Origin: Anaerolineae bacterium
GTDB taxonomy: Bacteria > Chloroflexota > Anaerolineae > Anaerolineales > Villigracilaceae
Direction: 5' to 3'
Length of the DNA: 64,000 nucleotides
NCBI GenBank assembly: GCA_003130845.1
Contig: QEXW01000099.1
Span: 1-64,000, forward strand
In this document: in pieces, positions 53,258 through 61,628 of the stretch
Layout of the letters: each line of letters opens with the position of its first letter
Numbering within the stretch: the stretch's first letter is position 1
Translations under genes and position numbers: made by a program
The notes under the pieces: model-generated
Told to the model about the DNA's origin: nothing
Seen by the model: only the letters and a program-made list of their open reading frames with translations
Databases searched by the model: none

Positions 53258-56200
53258 TCAATTTTCACGGTTGCTGGTCATGGTGATTAATTCCACCACT
53301 GTTGTTTGCCAATCCAATGGAGGGGCAGCGCTAATTTGTGCTTGCACACTTTCGGGTGTCATCTGCCACTCAGCAATCATTTGTTCTGCGAGACGCTCCA
53401 AATCGCTGCTAAAGGCAGGTTGCCGGCGCACAAGACCAAGCAGACTAAAAGCACGCGCCTGCTCACCACGCGCATAGAATAAGCGAGCATAAAACAAAAC
53501 CGCTGCCGCCGTCCAGGGCGCCGCACCAAGATGATGGGCCAGTGCCAATCCCTCCCGCAAATGATTGTCTGCTTCTTGGAGTTGTCCCAACCGAATTTCG
53601 CTGTGTCCAAGATTGACCAGGTATAGCGCCAGCGATTGTTGGGCACCGATTTCACGCGCCATTTCAATGGCTTGCAGGTAATAGCTCTGTGCTTTGAGTA
53701 GGTCACCACGTTCATCGGCCAACGCACCCAGATTGTTGAGTGTCACAGCCGCGCGTTCGCGGTTACCCACCGAAACCGCCAGAGAAAGGGCTTGCTGGTA
53801 TAGTTCCTCCTCCGCTGCTGAATCGCCCAAAACACCCATCAATACTCCCAAGCGGTTGAGTGACATCAAAAGCGTATAGGTATCTCCAATTTGGTGGGCC
53901 AGGGTGCGGCTTTCTTCACAAAACGTGCGTGCTTGGTGAGGGTTTCCTAAACGCCAATAAACATTTCCTAACCCATACAAGATACGCGCCAAGGTTGACC
54001 GGGCAGGAATGCCTGCCATGCGCGCCATAGGCAGTGCTTGCTGCAAGATGTTTTCAGCCTTGGCATAATCGCCCATTTCGGCGTACAGATGCCCCAACTG
54101 GCTTAGGCACGCAGCCAGCATGATGCTACTGGAAAGTTCTCGCGCCAGGCTCAATGCTTTTTCCGTGCTCTTAATCGAGTGGCTAAACTCACCGGCACGA
54201 TAAAACGCCTCGCCAATTTTTAAGTGAATGTGCGCCAGGTCACGCGTCTGGCGAGGATGAATTAGCGGCAAAGCACGCTGGAAAAAGCGAAAGGCCTCGT
54301 CAAAAGCGCTCAGACTCAAAGCGCGTTCCCCGGCTTCCAGCAAGACGGCTACGGCGCGGTCATGGTCCCCTGCTTTTTCGTAGTGTTCGGCAATTGCAGC
54401 GAGATATTCACCGCGTCGTTCACCACTGGCTTTGCTCAGCCATTCGGCCACCAGGGCATGGTATTGTTGGCGATGCCGCTTCAGCACGGTTTCATACGTC
54501 ACATCCCGTAAAAGGGCATGCTTGAAGGCATATTCTTGTGTGCCATCAAAGGTCGAATCTGGGCTGTGATAGATTAATTCTTTAGAACGCAAGGCTTCTA
54601 ACGATTCTTCGAGCCGTTCTGGGGTGGATTCGGTTTCTGGACTGAGCGCTTTCAAGGCACTATCCCAAAAGACGCGCCCCACCACCGAAGCACGTTGCAA
54701 CGAAGCCCGTTCAAACAGACCCAGGCGGTCTAAACGAGCCTGCAAAACGCCCGAAAGCGTGGGAGGGATAGTCAGGCCTTCCAGGCGGTCGAGTTCGATT
54801 TCCCAGGTGGTATCGCCCGGCCGGATGACCTGATTATCTATCAGCATCTTAAGCAGTTCTTCCAAATAAAATGGATTACCTTCTGCGCCCTCTACGACCA
54901 GGTCGCGCAATGCAGCAGGAACGAGCCGGGCTTTACGCAAGATTTGGGCCACCAATTCACGACTATCCGCCGGCTGCAGGGGTTTCAACTCCAACTTTTG
55001 GGCAGATGAAAAACCCAAGCCCCAATCAGGAAAACGCTCAAATAAGGAGGGCCGAGCGGCGCCAATGATGAGAAAGGGGGTAGATGTGGGCAAGTTTGTA
55101 CACAGGTACATCAACGCCTCGAGAGAGCCTCGGTCCGCCCAATGAATATCATCGGCAATCAAAAGTACCGGGTACGTCTCGGCAACAGTTACGAAAAAAC
55201 GGGCCAAAGTATTGAAGCCTAAACTGCGCAGTTGCTTGGGGTCTTGCAAAACGCCACGCAGGTACGGGCTGGCTGAAAAATCAAACCCTGTCAATTGCCC
55301 AACGATATGTGCTTTTTCAATGGCACGTTCGTCCTCGGGGAGGAATTCGATAAACCCACGTTCCATTTTTTGATGAACGATGGAGAGCGAATCGCTATCT
55401 TGAATCTGGAAACGAAAAGAGAAAATATCGCGCCACAGTGCATACGGCGTGGTCGTGTCGGAGGGGTGAGAGCGTCCCTGAAAGAGGTAGAAATCCTCGG
55501 GCAAAGGGTCGGTCCAAGCCAGCAATTCATGCAGCAAACGGCTTTTGCCCAGGCCCATTTCACCAATCAGAGTAAGCAAACGCAGAGGATGCCGGCGAAA
55601 CAAGCGGCGAAATGAATCTTTGAGTGTGTCGAGTTCAATCTGGCGGCCTACCAGTGAGGTCTCTACCCCCTCTACACCTCGCATTTCGGTCAGCCGAAAG
55701 GCGCGCGGTTTGACGTCCTGCACCAAGTAGGTTTGCACCGGCTCTCGCTTGCCTTTCAGATTTAAGGGAGGTTGAATGGACACTTCAAAGATGCCCCGCA
55801 CCAAGCGGTAGGTATCGTGTGTAATCAGAAGTTGACCGGGCTGGGCAACAGCATTCAGGCGCGCCGCCAGATTGACAGTATCCCCCAGGGCTGTAAATTC
55901 GCCGGTTGCGCCAAGAGGTCCCACAATCACCGGGCCGGTGTTAATTCCCACGCGCAAAGACAGTTCCTGACCAAAAGGCGTTGGCAGCGTCTTCAGGGTT
56001 TCATGCATCACAAGCCCGGCGCGAATGGCTTGTTCAGCATCATCTTCACGTACCACTTCTGCTCCCCACAATGCCATCACGCCATCAGCAGTGTGCTTAT
56101 CTATACGTCCCCCATGTTTGAGGATAATCGCATCCAATTGCTCCCAAAGCGAATTGACAATCTGCAGGTCCTCCGCTTCCAGGGTTTCTTCGATGGTAGA

Positions 56201-56404
56201 CAGGCTCGGAAAATCAGCAAAGAGAACAGTCACCAGTTTGCGCTGACGTACCTCGTTAGACAGTTCTCCGCTGGTCTGAGAGAGCATTTTCAGCTTCTCT
56301 CGCAAGGGCGCAAGGGCAGTATCTACAACCGAATCGCCCAAGACGGTGCGCTGTGCTTCCAGTGCGGCGATGGCTTGTTCAAGTTTTTCAATTTCGGTGG
56401 ACAT
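53258..56404 (-). CDS. Class III cyclase-domain protein with AAA ATPase and TPR repeats
   Basis: 1048 residues from the ATG at 56404; a GTG three codons earlier directly abuts the previous stop. Residues ~1-55 are a coiled coil. Residues ~58-200 are an adenylate/guanylate cyclase domain: VTVLFADFPS with a metal Asp, and KHTADGVMALWG with the second, so catalysis is plausible. Residues ~250-600 are an AAA/STAND-type ATPase (Walker A GEMGLGKSRLLHE; Walker B-like VLLIADDIHWAD). The C-terminal ~370 residues are about nine TPR repeats (LGHLYAEMGDYAKAENILQQ). Such proteins are signalling hubs; the cyclic nucleotide and signal are unknown. It is the last gene of a six-gene unit. Confidence 0.88.
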   Translation of the reverse strand: MSTEIEKLEQAIAALEAQRTVLGDSVVDTALAPLREKLKMLSQTSGELSNEVRQRKLVTVLFADFPSLSTIEETLEAEDLQIVNSLWEQLDAIILKHGGRIDKHTADGVMALWGAEVVREDDAEQAIRAGLVMHETLKTLPTPFGQELSLRVGINTGPVIVGPLGATGEFTALGDTVNLAARLNAVAQPGQLLITHDTYRLVRGIFEVSIQPPLNLKGKREPVQTYLVQDVKPRAFRLTEMRGVEGVETSLVGRQIELDTLKDSFRRLFRRHPLRLLTLIGEMGLGKSRLLHELLAWTDPLPEDFYLFQGRSHPSDTTTPYALWRDIFSFRFQIQDSDSLSIVHQKMERGFIEFLPEDERAIEKAHIVGQLTGFDFSASPYLRGVLQDPKQLRSLGFNTLARFFVTVAETYPVLLIADDIHWADRGSLEALMYLCTNLPTSTPFLIIGAARPSLFERFPDWGLGFSSAQKLELKPLQPADSRELVAQILRKARLVPAALRDLVVEGAEGNPFYLEELLKMLIDNQVIRPGDTTWEIELDRLEGLTIPPTLSGVLQARLDRLGLFERASLQRASVVGRVFWDSALKALSPETESTPERLEESLEALRSKELIYHSPDSTFDGTQEYAFKHALLRDVTYETVLKRHRQQYHALVAEWLSKASGERRGEYLAAIAEHYEKAGDHDRAVAVLLEAGERALSLSAFDEAFRFFQRALPLIHPRQTRDLAHIHLKIGEAFYRAGEFSHSIKSTEKALSLARELSSSIMLAACLSQLGHLYAEMGDYAKAENILQQALPMARMAGIPARSTLARILYGLGNVYWRLGNPHQARTFCEESRTLAHQIGDTYTLLMSLNRLGVLMGVLGDSAAEEELYQQALSLAVSVGNRERAAVTLNNLGALADERGDLLKAQSYYLQAIEMAREIGAQQSLALYLVNLGHSEIRLGQLQEADNHLREGLALAHHLGAAPWTAAAVLFYARLFYARGEQARAFSLLGLVRRQPAFSSDLERLAEQMIAEWQMTPESVQAQISAAPPLDWQTTVVELITMTSNREN

Positions 56405-56413
56405 GTTTGCCAC

Positions 56414-56683
56414 TCATTGTGAAAAAGCAACTAAGACACCATATACAACCGAAGTCAGCAGGCTGATGATGGATAAAGCAATCCCAACCTGGGCCATACG
56501 TGGGTTATCGGCACGCAAGCCCACAAGTCCTAAACCAATTCCTGCCAAGCTCAGAGAACCACCACACATCGGCACCAGCGCCGCACACAGGCTAAAGAGG
56601 CCCAACGCCACCGACCCCATCGCCAAGTAGCGGTTGGTCTTTTCTTCTGGGTCAAGGCTGCTGTAATCTGGTTCGATGGACAT
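56414..56683 (-). CDS. Small membrane protein, DUF4190-like
   Basis: 89 residues from the ATG with CTGGAGAACGAC upstream. A polar N-terminus (DPEEKTNRY) precedes two hydrophobic segments separated by a Gly-rich GGSLSLAGIGLGLVGLRADN, which gives the typical DUF4190 pattern. Its function is unknown. It is in the unit between the nucleotidyltransferase and the cyclase-AAA gene, and its stop codon directly precedes the cyclase start. Confidence 0.6.
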   Translation of the reverse strand: MSIEPDYSSLDPEEKTNRYLAMGSVALGLFSLCAALVPMCGGSLSLAGIGLGLVGLRADNPRMAQVGIALSIISLLTSVVYGVLVAFSQ

Positions 56684-56716
56684 GTCGTTCTCCAGATTTT
56701 GTGAGTATAGCACACC

Positions 56717-57904
56717 TCAAGACGAAGCAGAGAAATCTGGGAAAAGAATGTGAGAGAGAGAAAACAGACGGCGAAACAAAGCCCAACTCATTAAATGCAC
56801 CAGACGCAAACGATATCCAACATGGGCATGCCAAAAGACAGAGCCTTCATCCAAACCATAGTACAGTCGAAGCCACCATTCAGGAGGCGGGGCAAAAGTC
56901 ATTCCTACGTAGCGCCAAAACCCAACCTGTCGCCAGTTGGGAAACGGCCATTGTGGCCAGCCTTGCGGGTACTGCCCTAAGCGACCCATCGGCGCAGGTG
57001 ACTTGAGAGAAAGCAGGGTTGCCAGCCCATCGGGTGCAGGGCCCAGGCTATATAAAACGGAAAGCCGCTTCAAAAAAAGCGGGTCACGTTGAAGAAGGGT
57101 TTTCCAATCTAGCGCAGGTGCCCATTTTTCAACACAACCAATCATGTCAGCCATCCACTTAAACGATATAGGCCGATTGAGGCGCGAATCGAACAAGTGC
57201 CGGACAAAGTGACGCATGAGGTAATGTAACGTATCGAGTGGAGCAGTGGTATAGACATAGCCACCTGCAATGGTTAGCCGAAGCGGCGGTTCAGTAAAAT
57301 CTCGAAACTCATCATCGGGGGAATAATCATTCAACACCCGGTGGGTTGGATCGTAATGATGTAGCTCAATCTGCACTGAAACGCCCTGGCGGAGCGGTGC
57401 CTGACCACTGATTCCTTTGGGCAAATGCACTGCGCCAGACGAAAAAGATTGAAACTGATAACCAGCGGCCTGCAAGGCAGTCATTGCCGGCAATATGTGT
57501 TCTTTGGGGAGGAATAAGTCCAGGTCACTGACTGGGCGTAAAGCCGGGTCCGGATAGACTTGCCAAGCCAGTGCCAGCCCTTTTAACACGAAAGGACGCA
57601 TGTTGCGTCTATCCAAAATCTCCAGCGTATCGAGCAAAGTCTGGGTGTGAATCTGGGTGAGGGCGCGTTCACGTAAATACAAACCTTGCAGCGCACGGCG
57701 CGTGTGGACCGGAATGGGTGCTTCACGCAGGTGATACCACAGCAACGGTCCTAAGCCGTGCCGTTCTGCTTGGGCGGGCAAGGTATCCCAGGCAGAAAAA
57801 TCGCGCAACAAGGCCGTCAATTGCTCATCAAAACTTGCATGCCGCTCCACCCGCGCACACAGAGCCAGCAATTGATATGTTTGACTCAAACTTGTTGCAT
57901 CCAT
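56717..57904 (-). CDS. Nucleotidyltransferase-like protein (PF14907 type)
   Basis: 395 residues. The middle contains MRPFVLKGLALAWQVY and then RPVSDLDLFLPKEHI, where the DLD is the metal-binding pair of the nucleotidyltransferase fold. This family (uncharacterised nucleotidyltransferase, PF14907) is often found in lasso-peptide and related RiPP clusters, next to HprK-like kinases. Its first 19 bp overlap the end of the kinase gene, so they are tightly coupled. It could transfer a nucleotide to a peptide or small protein; the target is not known. Confidence 0.8.
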   Translation of the reverse strand: MDATSLSQTYQLLALCARVERHASFDEQLTALLRDFSAWDTLPAQAERHGLGPLLWYHLREAPIPVHTRRALQGLYLRERALTQIHTQTLLDTLEILDRRNMRPFVLKGLALAWQVYPDPALRPVSDLDLFLPKEHILPAMTALQAAGYQFQSFSSGAVHLPKGISGQAPLRQGVSVQIELHHYDPTHRVLNDYSPDDEFRDFTEPPLRLTIAGGYVYTTAPLDTLHYLMRHFVRHLFDSRLNRPISFKWMADMIGCVEKWAPALDWKTLLQRDPLFLKRLSVLYSLGPAPDGLATLLSLKSPAPMGRLGQYPQGWPQWPFPNWRQVGFWRYVGMTFAPPPEWWLRLYYGLDEGSVFWHAHVGYRLRLVHLMSWALFRRLFSLSHILFPDFSASS

Positions 57905-58707
57905 GCTGTCATGCTCTTCAGGTCAGAATATTCTACAGCATAAGCAGTCACGTGGCGCGCCAGATGCTTGGCAAGTTCCATGCCAAAAAAGGGCAAATTG
58001 CGGGCATTCACCAAGGTCTGCAACAAGCGAAACAAGCTTTCGGCCGGCGTGAGCGGGGTGACGCGCAGGGGGGAACCAGCCACATAGCGCGGAAACAGAA
58101 GCAGGCGGGGAACCGCTTGTGTACAAATTTCATTGGGGTTGAGCAAAGTCGGCTCAAGCCAGACGCTGCCATCCTTAAAGCGAAACATCTCTGGGCCTTC
58201 TGCTTGGCTCAAAACGGTCTGCCAGACAAAAGCCGCCCCCGGCTTAAGCACGAGCGAGCGCGCAAATCCGCTAATCCGTCCTGATTTCTCATATAGAATC
58301 ACTTCGTCGCTCAGGTATTGAAAGCCATTCGCAAGCAGCCAAGCCGTCAGGGTGGATTTTCCAGAGCCACTGGCCCCGCATAAAATGACCGCCCCGTGTG
58401 AATTGGCAACCGCAGCAGCGTGAAAGACCGCCCCCTGAACGCATGCGCCGTTGAGATGGGCAAGGCCCGCCTGCATCAACATCTGACAGGCTGTTTCATG
58501 CTCCAAACCAGAAAACAAAACACTGCCATTTTCAGAGATAGAAAACAGATTCTCAGAAATGGCAGTGAGATGAAATTGAGCCACGACTGGTTGCAAACCT
58601 GCTCGACAGTGTTTGAGATGGGTTGTAAGCAAGTCAAGAAAAGCTTTCGGCCGGGCATTCAATTCAACTGCATGGCCACCAAATTGGACAGAGAAAATGT
58701 CGTTCAA
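57886..58707 (-). CDS. HprK-like P-loop kinase
   Basis: 273 residues from a TTG that overlaps the PqqD-like stop (TTGA). The P-loop is CGASGSGKST at about residue 115, followed by DEVILY, the Asp-containing segment that is shared with HPr kinase/phosphorylase. The N-terminal ~100 residues are unlike bacterial HprK, and the canonical PTS regulator signature is absent. Kinases of this group in RiPP clusters phosphorylate the C-terminal Ser of lasso peptides (as reported for paeninodin). Here the substrate might be the Tat-exported protein or an unseen peptide. Confidence 0.8.
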   Translation of the reverse strand: MNDIFSVQFGGHAVELNARPKAFLDLLTTHLKHCRAGLQPVVAQFHLTAISENLFSISENGSVLFSGLEHETACQMLMQAGLAHLNGACVQGAVFHAAAVANSHGAVILCGASGSGKSTLTAWLLANGFQYLSDEVILYEKSGRISGFARSLVLKPGAAFVWQTVLSQAEGPEMFRFKDGSVWLEPTLLNPNEICTQAVPRLLLFPRYVAGSPLRVTPLTPAESLFRLLQTLVNARNLPFFGMELAKHLARHVTAYAVEYSDLKSMTAWMQQV

Positions 58708-58979
58708 GCAGTCGTTAGCGCTCCATGTTGCAGAAATTCTTGAATGATAGCAGGCACTTGCACGGCAATTTCTTCTTTTGAGTCAGGATAGGCCAAACCG
58801 AGCAAATCCACAATTTCAGCCACTGACCGTTTGCCGTCGCACAAAGTCCAGATAAGCGCACCGCTGCGATTGATGTAAACAATAAGATTGCGCGCCGGAT
58901 GAAGCAAGATAATTTCACCTGCTAGGTTTTCTAGCTGAAAGCCTTCCACCGGACAGGGAACGATAGTCCAGACATCCAT
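58704..58979 (-). CDS. PqqD-family peptide-binding (RRE) protein
   Basis: 91 residues. The sequence has the PqqD build: a three-stranded N-terminal sheet (GFQLENLAGEIILLHPAR), the conserved LIVYINRSGALIWTLCDG (an L-N-x-x-G-xxIW core) and then helices with RSVAEIVDLL. PqqD proteins are RiPP recognition elements that bind leader peptides and present them to modifying enzymes. The ATG starts 1 bp after the Tat-protein stop, and the gene overlaps the kinase by 4 bp. So it is likely the adaptor for this cassette. Confidence 0.9.
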   Translation of the reverse strand: MDVWTIVPCPVEGFQLENLAGEIILLHPARNLIVYINRSGALIWTLCDGKRSVAEIVDLLGLAYPDSKEEIAVQVPAIIQEFLQHGALTTA

Positions 58980-58980
58980 T

Positions 58981-59487
58981 TTAACAGCCAATCTCAATAT
59001 CGAAGGATTGTGTCACCGTGTTGGTGCCATCCGCCGGGTTGACGAAACTCCAGACGACGGTCAGGGTGCCGATGGTACCAAAGGAAGGGCTATCGGGTAA
59101 AACGGTGACATCTATGGACACTTGGCCGCTTCCATTGGTAGAGAGATTGCCCGTTGTAGGACTGGGAACTGTAATCGAACCACCTGGCCCCGATACGGTG
59201 TAACTCAGCGCGTATTGCAACAAAATGCCAGCGGTAGGGGGCGTAATGGCTGCCGTAAAGCGAATGATAATCCCCTCCCAACAGTAACTTTGCCCTAAGT
59301 CAATTTCTTGCGGCAAAACGGGTGTACTCAAAAAGTGCAGGGAGGAAGTTTGCGCGTGAACCGGAAGAACTCCCACCTGCAGTTCAGGTTTGGTCCAGGA
59401 GGAAGGCAAGTGAGAGATAGCCACCGCCCCGCTAGCAGCAGCCAATATTTTGAGGGCATCGCGACGTGATAGTTTAGATGTTGACAT
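58981..59487 (-). CDS. Tat-exported small protein with C-terminal Cys
   Basis: 168 residues from the ATG with AAAGGATGTACTC upstream. The Tat motif is SRRDALKILAAAS; the hydrophobic region is short and mild. It is followed by WTKPELQVGVLPVHAQTS, a segment of the kind repeatedly seen in Chloroflexota Tat proteins that sit beside PqqD genes. The mature part is a beta-rich Ig-like domain with Cys in YCWEG and a C-terminal GC end, which could form a disulfide. It is the first gene of the unit and probably the substrate or product of the kinase, nucleotidyltransferase and RRE proteins; this is an inference. Confidence 0.8.
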   Translation of the reverse strand: MSTSKLSRRDALKILAAASGAVAISHLPSSWTKPELQVGVLPVHAQTSSLHFLSTPVLPQEIDLGQSYCWEGIIIRFTAAITPPTAGILLQYALSYTVSGPGGSITVPSPTTGNLSTNGSGQVSIDVTVLPDSPSFGTIGTLTVVWSFVNPADGTNTVTQSFDIEIGC

Positions 59488-59534
59488 GAGTACATCCTTT
59501 AAATGGAGTAATTTTGGGAATTTTATCACTAAAC

Positions 59535-60293
59535 TTAATGAACGTTCTGTGCGACTTGGCCTTCGATTTTATCAGCCCAGGGGTAAATTTCCGTTCCGCG
59601 CGCAGCCTCGCGAATGGCCGGGTCGTCAGAGTAGTAGCCACGTCGCTCAGGCGGGATGAGTTCTGCAATCTGTCGCATAATGCAATGGCCAATTTCGTCC
59701 AATTGCTCGCGGCGCTGGCGTCCGTGACCGCTGACGGAAAAGGGGCCAAAGGGTTTGCCGATATTGAATTGAATGCAGGCGCGGCGGCCCTTGCGCAAAG
59801 AGGGAAAAACCTCGTTGAGGCCAACCAAACCAACCGGCAAGAGAGGCGCACCGCTCAAGGCGGCAATCAGGGCGGTGCCGGGACGCGCAGGGCGCAAGAC
59901 AGTGGCCCAATTGCCCGCTTCTGGGAACACGCCCAGCACACCGCCTTGTTTTAGAAGTGTAACAGCCATTTTGAGCGAATCTGTCGCTCCAGTACCGCGA
60001 TACAGGGGATGATACCCCCAAAAAAGCGGAATAACCCTGGCCCAGGCCGGGGCATGGGGCATGTGCGCTCCACCCAAGAATTCCATCGGCCAAGGGGCCA
60101 AGCGCACAAAGCAAACCGGGTCAATAAAACTAAAGTGATTCCCGACCACAATGAGCGGGCCAGAGGCAGGTAAGTTTTCAGAACCGGTAATTTTTAAATT
60201 GGTAAGCAGCCCAAAGGCTGCAACCGAGAGTGTTTTCAAAATGTGACGGATGAGTTTCCGCCCCGGTGTGTTGTAGACGTTGGCGAGGGACAT
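59535..60293 (-). CDS. plsC: 1-acyl-sn-glycerol-3-phosphate acyltransferase (PlsC-like)
   Basis: 252 residues from the ATG at 60293. It moves an acyl chain to position 2 of lysophosphatidate. Motif I NHFSFIDP has the catalytic His and Asp (NHx4D); motif III is FPEAGNW in place of FPEGTR, so the residue pattern differs. One N-terminal hydrophobic stretch (LSVAAFGLLTNLKITG) may hold it to the membrane. The frame continues 26 codons upstream but with weak signals. It lies 47 bp upstream of the Tat-protein gene. Confidence 0.85.
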   Translation of the reverse strand: MSLANVYNTPGRKLIRHILKTLSVAAFGLLTNLKITGSENLPASGPLIVVGNHFSFIDPVCFVRLAPWPMEFLGGAHMPHAPAWARVIPLFWGYHPLYRGTGATDSLKMAVTLLKQGGVLGVFPEAGNWATVLRPARPGTALIAALSGAPLLPVGLVGLNEVFPSLRKGRRACIQFNIGKPFGPFSVSGHGRQRREQLDEIGHCIMRQIAELIPPERRGYYSDDPAIREAARGTEIYPWADKIEGQVAQNVH

Positions 60294-60368
60294 AAACCTA
60301 GCACAGGCTCCTATCAAGAGTATAGCCCAAAAGCCCTGGTTTTGCGCATAAATAAAAAGGAAAACGAA

Positions 60369-60405
60369 CAAAAAAAGACCGGGCGCGGCGTACGCCTCGG
60401 TCTTT
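60369..60405 (-). terminator. Terminator of tRNA-Val
   Basis: Stem AAAGACCG / CGGTCTTT (60374-60381 and 60398-60405) with an inner GGCG/CGCC stem. On the minus strand a run of seven T follows. It lies 10 bp after the tRNA 3' end. Confidence 0.85.
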
Positions 60406-60414
60406 CGGGGGGTG

Positions 60415-60488
60415 TGGGCGCGAAGGGACTCGAACCCCTGACCTCATGTGTGTGATACATGCGCTCTAACCAACTGAGCTACGCGCCC
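60415..60488 (-). tRNA. tRNA-Val (anticodon CAC)
   Basis: A 74-nt cloverleaf on the minus strand. The acceptor stem GGGCGCG pairs with CGCGCCC; the D-arm is GCTC/GAGC; the anticodon stem CATGT/ACATG encloses ATCACAC, giving anticodon CAC (reads GUG, valine). The T-loop is TTCGAGT. The discriminator base is A. The 3' CCA is not encoded. A promoter and a terminator frame it. Confidence 0.95.
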
Positions 60489-60501
60489 GCAGCGGAGAAG
60501 G

Positions 60502-60530
60502 ATTATAGCCTAGCCCAACAGGTTTGACAA
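60502..60530 (-). promoter_or_regulatory. Promoter of tRNA-Val
   Basis: Minus strand TTGTCA (60530-60525), a 17-bp spacer, TATAAT (60507-60502). The predicted start is near 60495, 7 nt before the tRNA. Confidence 0.75.
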
Positions 60531-60565
60531 GAGGTTGAGACCCTAGTTGCCAGAAGACGAGCAAA

Positions 60566-60600
60566 ATAAAACTCCTCCCTTGGTGAGAAAAGGAGGAGTA
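60566..60600 (-). terminator. Terminator of lexA
   Basis: The stem ACTCCTCC / GGAGGAGT (60571-60578 and 60592-60599) is followed on the minus strand by TTTATTTTG. It lies 27 bp after the lexA stop. Confidence 0.75.
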
Positions 60601-60625
60601 CAACCAAGACAGACCAGAGAGATTG

Positions 60626-61333
60626 TTACATCGTCTTAGCCACTTTACGAATGACCATGACCACTTTGCCCCGAATTTCTAAACCATCTGTTTTGTTGAC
60701 ATAAATTGGCTTCATGGTTGGGTTGGCGGGTTGTAGGCGGTAGCCATCGGCTTCTTTGTAAAAGTATTTGAGGGTGGTTTCGTCACGCGAAGGTAACCAA
60801 ACGGCGACCATGTCGCCATTTTTGGCTTCGGCATTGCTGGTGACGCGGCGCATAATAACGATATCACCATCGTTCACCATCGCATCAATCATTGAGTCAC
60901 CTTGCACTTCGAGAGCGTATAAGCCATCGGTGTTGCGGGCAGGCAACAAACTGCGCGCAATTTCAATGCTCGATTCGGCATCGTAGTAGTTGAAGTCTGA
61001 GGCTGGAACCGGAACCGGTTCACTGGCAACAATGCGACCAGCAACCGGAATGCGGAGCAAGTCGTTGACAGATTGAGTAAAGGACAGGCCAAGATTTGCG
61101 AGCATTTCCGGCACAACACGCAAACCACGTGAGATGCGCCGGTCACGTTCGATGTAGCCCCACTTTTCCAGTTGTTCTAAGTAGTAATTGACGACTGAAG
61201 TCGAGGAGATGCCAGTCTTTTCGCCAATTTCGCGAATGGATGGGGGATAGCCTTTATCTGCGTATTCCTCCAGCAAGGCTAAAATTTTCATGTGTCGCTC
61301 GCTCAGGCCTTTAGAACGTCGTACCATCATCAT
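60626..61333 (-). CDS. lexA: SOS repressor LexA
   Basis: 235 residues. Residues 1-70 are the winged helix (SIREIGEKTGISSTSVVNYY). The self-cleavage bond is Ala98-Gly99 (PVAGRIV), the catalytic Ser is Ser147 in GDSMIDAMVNDGD and Lys189 in TLKYFY is the general base. Upon RecA activation it cleaves itself and frees SOS genes such as uvrB. The linker is somewhat longer than in E. coli. GGGAGCAAATTT precedes the ATG. It probably represses itself through the site upstream. Confidence 0.95.
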   Translation of the reverse strand: MMMVRRSKGLSERHMKILALLEEYADKGYPPSIREIGEKTGISSTSVVNYYLEQLEKWGYIERDRRISRGLRVVPEMLANLGLSFTQSVNDLLRIPVAGRIVASEPVPVPASDFNYYDAESSIEIARSLLPARNTDGLYALEVQGDSMIDAMVNDGDIVIMRRVTSNAEAKNGDMVAVWLPSRDETTLKYFYKEADGYRLQPANPTMKPIYVNKTDGLEIRGKVVMVIRKVAKTM

Positions 61334-61382
61334 AAATTTGCTCCCGACGCATTTGAAAATCGCTCATGCGTTCTATGAATAC

Positions 61383-61411
61383 ATAATACGCGAAATTTTG
61401 TTCTATGTCAA
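61383..61411 (-). promoter_or_regulatory. lexA promoter with embedded SOS box
   Basis: Minus strand TTGACA (61411-61406), a 17-bp spacer, TATTAT (61388-61383). The spacer contains AGAACAAAATTTCG (61404-61391), which fits the CGAACRNRYGTTYG box at 11 of 14 positions. Two copies of GTTCTATG at 61370-61377 and 61400-61407 are exactly 30 bp apart and flank the -10. Confidence 0.65.
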
Positions 61412-61588
61412 GAGGCGAACCCAAGGTTTCTGTAACATACAGGGTTGGCGAGTTTTTCATTCTATAGGCTGGTTTGGCTGTCCAATTGCTTGAGTCGTTC
61501 GTGTGGGGGCGCTAAAAAACAACCTCGTCCCCGTTTCAGGAGTCTAAAGTGCATGGAACGTTGTAGAAATTTCCAGCATCAACACAGC

Positions 61589-61623
61589 AAAAAACGCCAG
61601 GGAAATTTTCTCTGGCGTTTTTG
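61589..61623 (-). terminator. Terminator of corA
   Basis: The stem AAAACGCCAG / CTGGCGTTTT (61591-61600 and 61612-61621), extended by weak pairs, with T-runs on both sides. On the minus strand it directly follows the corA stop. Confidence 0.85.
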
Positions 61624-61628
61624 CGAAT

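Noticed and set aside
59540-59547. GAACGTTC near the end of plsC as an SOS box
   Set aside because: It lacks the 4-bp spacer of the uvrB box and lies inside coding sequence with no promoter arrangement.
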